NCBI GenBank assembly: GCA_030248885.1
Contig: JARCMD010000215.1
Location: 1-33,858 of the forward strand
Reading direction: 5' to 3'
DNA from: Leptolyngbyaceae cyanobacterium MP9P1.79
GTDB lineage: Bacteria > Cyanobacteriota > Cyanobacteriia > JARCMD01
Length of the DNA: 33,858 bases
Shown here: positions 31,290-33,858 of the stretch, in pieces
Layout: each line of letters opens with the position of its first letter
How positions within the stretch are numbered: the first letter of the stretch is position 1
Translations under genes and position numbers: made by a program
The notes under the pieces: generated by a model
Told to the model about the DNA's origin: nothing
Database searches by the model: none
What the model saw: only the letters and a program-made list of their open reading frames with translations

Positions 31290-32872
31290 GGATGCAGAGG
31301 TGTTAGGGTTGACGTAATTTGATCAAGCTGCTGCTCGATATCGTGGGTAGTGTCTATCGTTTTTAGAATGGTTTGCTCGGCTGGGGTAAAGGGTTCCAAA
31401 TACTGCTGCGGCAGCAGGTCGGCTGTCGCGTCTGCAATGTCGCCTGTGCGCTGATGTAACCGTGTCTGAAGCACGTCCGGCGGTGCAGAGCAATGCAGAA
31501 TTTGCAGAGGCATCTGGGCAGCTTGGGCTAGTTCAATGACCCCTTGTCGCAGCAGTTGGCGATCGTACTTCGCATCCAGGATGACAGAGTAGCCTTGTTT
31601 GAGCAACATCAGCCCTAGTTGTTGGAGGCGATCGTAGGTTTTTTGGGTCATTTCAGGGGTATAGAGGTCGTCCCCGCCGCGATCGTAAAGGTTGACTCCA
31701 CCCAAGTGTTTACGAACTGCATCGGAGCGAATATGAATGGCTCCTGTGCGTCGAGCAAGTTGGCGGGCGGTGGTACTTTTACCTGAACCAGAGAGTCCTG
31801 CCATTAAAAATAGCTGACCTTGCCGGGGTTTTGTATACTGCCATGCCAATTGATAGTATTGGGCAGCGGTGTGGCTAGCGTCCTGTTTCACGGAGTCTGG
31901 AATGGCGGGATCATCCAGCAGGAACGAATTGACCTTGGCACGGACGTAAGCTTGGCGGCTCAGATACAGGGGCAATACTTGCAGCCCTTCCCAGTCGCCC
32001 GTTGTTTCCACGTAGGTATTTAGATAGGCATTGCTGAGATCTTGGCGCTGCTGCGCCTCTAAATCCATAATGGCGTAGGCTACATCAAACATGACATCGA
32101 CAAAGCGGAAGTCTTCGTTGAACTCGATGCAGTCGAATAGCAGGATGGTTGGTGTTTCAGGATCTGAGGACTTCAAGCCCTGCCAGAGACATATATTTCG
32201 CAAGTGCAGGTCGCCGTGACACTCGCGAATGCGGTTTTGTTGGATGCGATCGGTGAACACGGTGGCTTGCTCAATGAAAAACCGATCGCTGTACTCTTTG
32301 GTGGCTTGAAACTGGGCCGGGGTTTGGGGCCCACCGATGTATTTTTCGGTTTGTTGATAATTTTCGTCGATCGCCTTGCGGATCTGTTCCACCTGGCCAA
32401 AGCCACGGATGTAGTCATTGATCTCAGCTTTGGCATGGAATTGAGCAACTACTTGACCCAGGTTTTCCATTAGGGCTGGAGTCAGTTCTCCCTGTGCAAA
32501 CAGAGCGCTGAAGAGTTGCTCTTGGGGAAATTGATGCATTTTCAAGGCATATTCTACCGGCTCACCTAGTCCATTTAGCTGAAACTGCCCTTGAGCCGAC
32601 TGGGTAATGGGTAGCACCTCAATGTACAACTCCGAGGCTCCCCGCTGATTGAGCCTAAATTCCTCTGCACAAAAATGCTGTCGCTTCTCCAGAGTGCTGT
32701 AGTCCAAAAAGCCAAAGTTCACAGGCTTCTTGAGCTTATAAACCAGGTCACCTGTGAGCAAGACATAGGAGACGTGGGTTTGAATCAGTTGAATTGGCTC
32801 TGTGACGGGGTGGGGATAGAACCCCGGTTGGAGCATTTGCTGAATCAGATCTGGGAGGAGGCGATCGGTCAT
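31286..32872 (-). CDS. aminoglycoside phosphotransferase-like / P-loop kinase fusion
   Basis: A 528-aa two-domain protein. The N-terminal domain (about 30-320) resembles the aminoglycoside phosphotransferase/choline kinase fold: VYKLKKPV, the catalytic loop HGDLHLRN (219-226) and the metal-binding FDCIEF. The C-terminal domain (about 352-528) is a P-loop kinase with Walker A GLSGSGKST (359-367) and HIRSDAVRKHLGG, like gluconate or adenylylsulfate kinases. The fusion is known in many bacteria without an assigned substrate. It need not give antibiotic resistance. Start ATG 32872. Confidence 0.88.
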   Translation of the reverse strand: MTDRLLPDLIQQMLQPGFYPHPVTEPIQLIQTHVSYVLLTGDLVYKLKKPVNFGFLDYSTLEKRQHFCAEEFRLNQRGASELYIEVLPITQSAQGQFQLNGLGEPVEYALKMHQFPQEQLFSALFAQGELTPALMENLGQVVAQFHAKAEINDYIRGFGQVEQIRKAIDENYQQTEKYIGGPQTPAQFQATKEYSDRFFIEQATVFTDRIQQNRIRECHGDLHLRNICLWQGLKSSDPETPTILLFDCIEFNEDFRFVDVMFDVAYAIMDLEAQQRQDLSNAYLNTYVETTGDWEGLQVLPLYLSRQAYVRAKVNSFLLDDPAIPDSVKQDASHTAAQYYQLAWQYTKPRQGQLFLMAGLSGSGKSTTARQLARRTGAIHIRSDAVRKHLGGVNLYDRGGDDLYTPEMTQKTYDRLQQLGLMLLKQGYSVILDAKYDRQLLRQGVIELAQAAQMPLQILHCSAPPDVLQTRLHQRTGDIADATADLLPQQYLEPFTPAEQTILKTIDTTHDIEQQLDQITSTLTPLHP

Positions 32873-32976
32873 AGGTCTGTAGCAGAGGGAATAGGAAATG
32901 GGATGGGTGAAGCATCAATGCTGTAGCAATCCTACTCTTTCTGGCGTAAGCCAAATAACAAATGCTTCAAATAGCT

Positions 32977-33084
32977 CTAGTAGTCTGTCAATCATTAACT
33001 GACGGGTAGCTGAAAGGTGCGAGGTTAGTTGGAGTTAAATTTTGAGGGTCTTCGACCCCTCAAAATTTTCTGACAGAACACTAG
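32977..33084. mobile_element. MITE-like element M2, copy 2
   Basis: A 108-base copy of the element at 15752-15859: CTAGTAGTCTGTCA...TGACAGAACACTAG with the same central AAATTTTGAGGGTC...CCTCAAAATTT palindrome. The sequence differs at only a few positions. It lies between the phosphotransferase fusion start and the response regulator stop. Confidence 0.85.
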
Positions 33085-33117
33085 AGGCATTCATCTCGAA
33101 GCAAAATTTATAATCTC

Positions 33118-33600
33118 CTATTCAAGATTGTCTAAGGTAAGGTTGTCTGAGATATTGTCATCCGTTGTGCTCTCTGCCCCGTGCAGTTCCTCTTGGATAG
33201 CCTGCTTGAGATGATTTAGGTTCACAGGCTTGACGAAGTAACGGCAAACCCCTAGCTGGAGTGCCCGTTGTTGATCGGCTTGAAAGGCAAAGGCTGAAAC
33301 TACAATGACTGGGATATCGTGCAGCGTGGGTTTTTGTTGCAGTTGTCCTAGAAGCGTGTAGCCATCAATATCAGGCAACTTTAGATCCAACAAAACTAAA
33401 TGAGGTTGAAATTCTTCTAACGCCTCGAAAAATCCAGTTCCTCCCGACAAGCTAGAGAGGGTATACCCGCAATAAATGAGGTAGTCGCTCAACAGTTGTC
33501 GGTTAGCATCGTTATCCTCAACAAGCAAAATTCGGTCAGTAGAGTTTTGCTCTGTCACCCAAGTCTCCACTGTTTTTAGGCTAGTTGCCCTATTGAACAC
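33118..33600 (-). CDS. stand-alone response regulator (REC domain)
   Basis: A 160-aa protein with one receiver domain (about 22-145) and no output domain. Acidic pocket LLVEDN, phospho-acceptor Asp in LVLLDLKLPDIDG, conserved Ser in VIVVSAFA and Lys in YFVKPVN. It should be phosphorylated by a histidine kinase and act through protein contact, as do CheY/DivK-like regulators. The reading frame begins at GTG 33600, with no good SD, so the start is uncertain; the domain itself is complete. No kinase is adjacent. Confidence 0.88.
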   Translation of the reverse strand: MFNRATSLKTVETWVTEQNSTDRILLVEDNDANRQLLSDYLIYCGYTLSSLSGGTGFFEALEEFQPHLVLLDLKLPDIDGYTLLGQLQQKPTLHDIPVIVVSAFAFQADQQRALQLGVCRYFVKPVNLNHLKQAIQEELHGAESTTDDNISDNLTLDNLE

Positions 33601-33858
33601 CGATCGTAAATTATGACAAACAGTAGAAGATTAGCACACTACACCGTTGTCATATTAACTACGTCAAATCTTGAAACTGTACGGTTGAAGCAATATCTTA
33701 TGACCCCCATCTCTGTCATCTCTACCATGGGGCAATACTTCGGACAGTTTTTGTGGAGATGCTGGAAACCCTGTTGTACAGCCAGTATAGACCCTCACCG
33801 TTCGGCTGAGCGCTCACGTCGAAGCCTAAATCCCTCTCCCAAGAGGCTTGTCATTACC

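Noticed and set aside
31286-32872. Antibiotic resistance gene
   Set aside because: The phosphotransferase fold is fused to a P-loop kinase, an arrangement common in bacteria without drug resistance; no evidence for an aminoglycoside substrate.
33700-33858. Open frame from ATG 33700 to the window end as the 5' end of a gene
   Set aside because: 53 open codons without a recognised motif; the end of the window cuts it off, so it cannot be judged.

Overview
The window looks like a chromosomal piece of a cyanobacterium, probably filamentous. The octamer-type motif GCGATCGC and its core CGATCG (HIP1) recur throughout. Several genes belong to families I know mainly from cyanobacteria: a cytochrome cM-like protein, a DUF6464 protein, a DICT-type sensor kinase, DUF6887/DUF6888 small proteins, a Lti-type secreted protein and an aminoglycoside-phosphotransferase/P-loop kinase fusion. 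I cannot name the species.

Layout. 0.1-4.0 kb: an HNH endonuclease with a small partner gene, a B12-binding radical SAM protein and a small hypothetical gene. 4.0-5.1 kb: trpS. 5.1-10.1 kb: an accessory island. It opens with a ParE-type toxin-antitoxin pair lying between the true 3' end of trpS and a second, decaying copy of that 3' end. Then come a stand-alone HsdR-N-type PD-(D/E)XK nuclease, a DUF6888/DUF6887 pair, a hicB with a dead hicA, a DUF433/PIN-like pair and a broken small gene. Copies of one roughly 122-bp intergenic repeat sit at each boundary between these modules from 7.4 to 9.8 kb. This island is the most interesting part of the window.

10.1-14.6 kb: a membrane-anchored FAD oxidoreductase, then a minus-strand set (molybdopterin oxidoreductase, glycosyltransferase, ribosomal protein L32, small membrane protein, DUF6464 protein). 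14.6-18.7 kb: a secreted Lti-like protein with a strong terminator and a DICT-type histidine kinase whose phospho-acceptor His is replaced by Gln. These are set among MITE-like repeats, including two TA-flanked elements sharing one TA. 18.7-22.7 kb: lpxD and a phnDCE-type ABC transporter. 22.7-24.3 kb: a Ser/Thr kinase with a membrane segment and TPR-like tail. 24.9-29.1 kb: a glycan cluster (gmd, fcl, two family 2 glycosyltransferases) making and probably using GDP-L-fucose. 29.2-33.6 kb: cytM, a possibly frameshifted hypothetical gene, a small membrane protein translationally coupled to the phosphotransferase/kinase fusion, and a stand-alone response regulator.

No rRNA, tRNA, complete transposase gene or convincing CRISPR array was seen. 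Non-coding space is rich in short palindromic and MITE-like repeats. All identities and repeat comparisons were made by eye.
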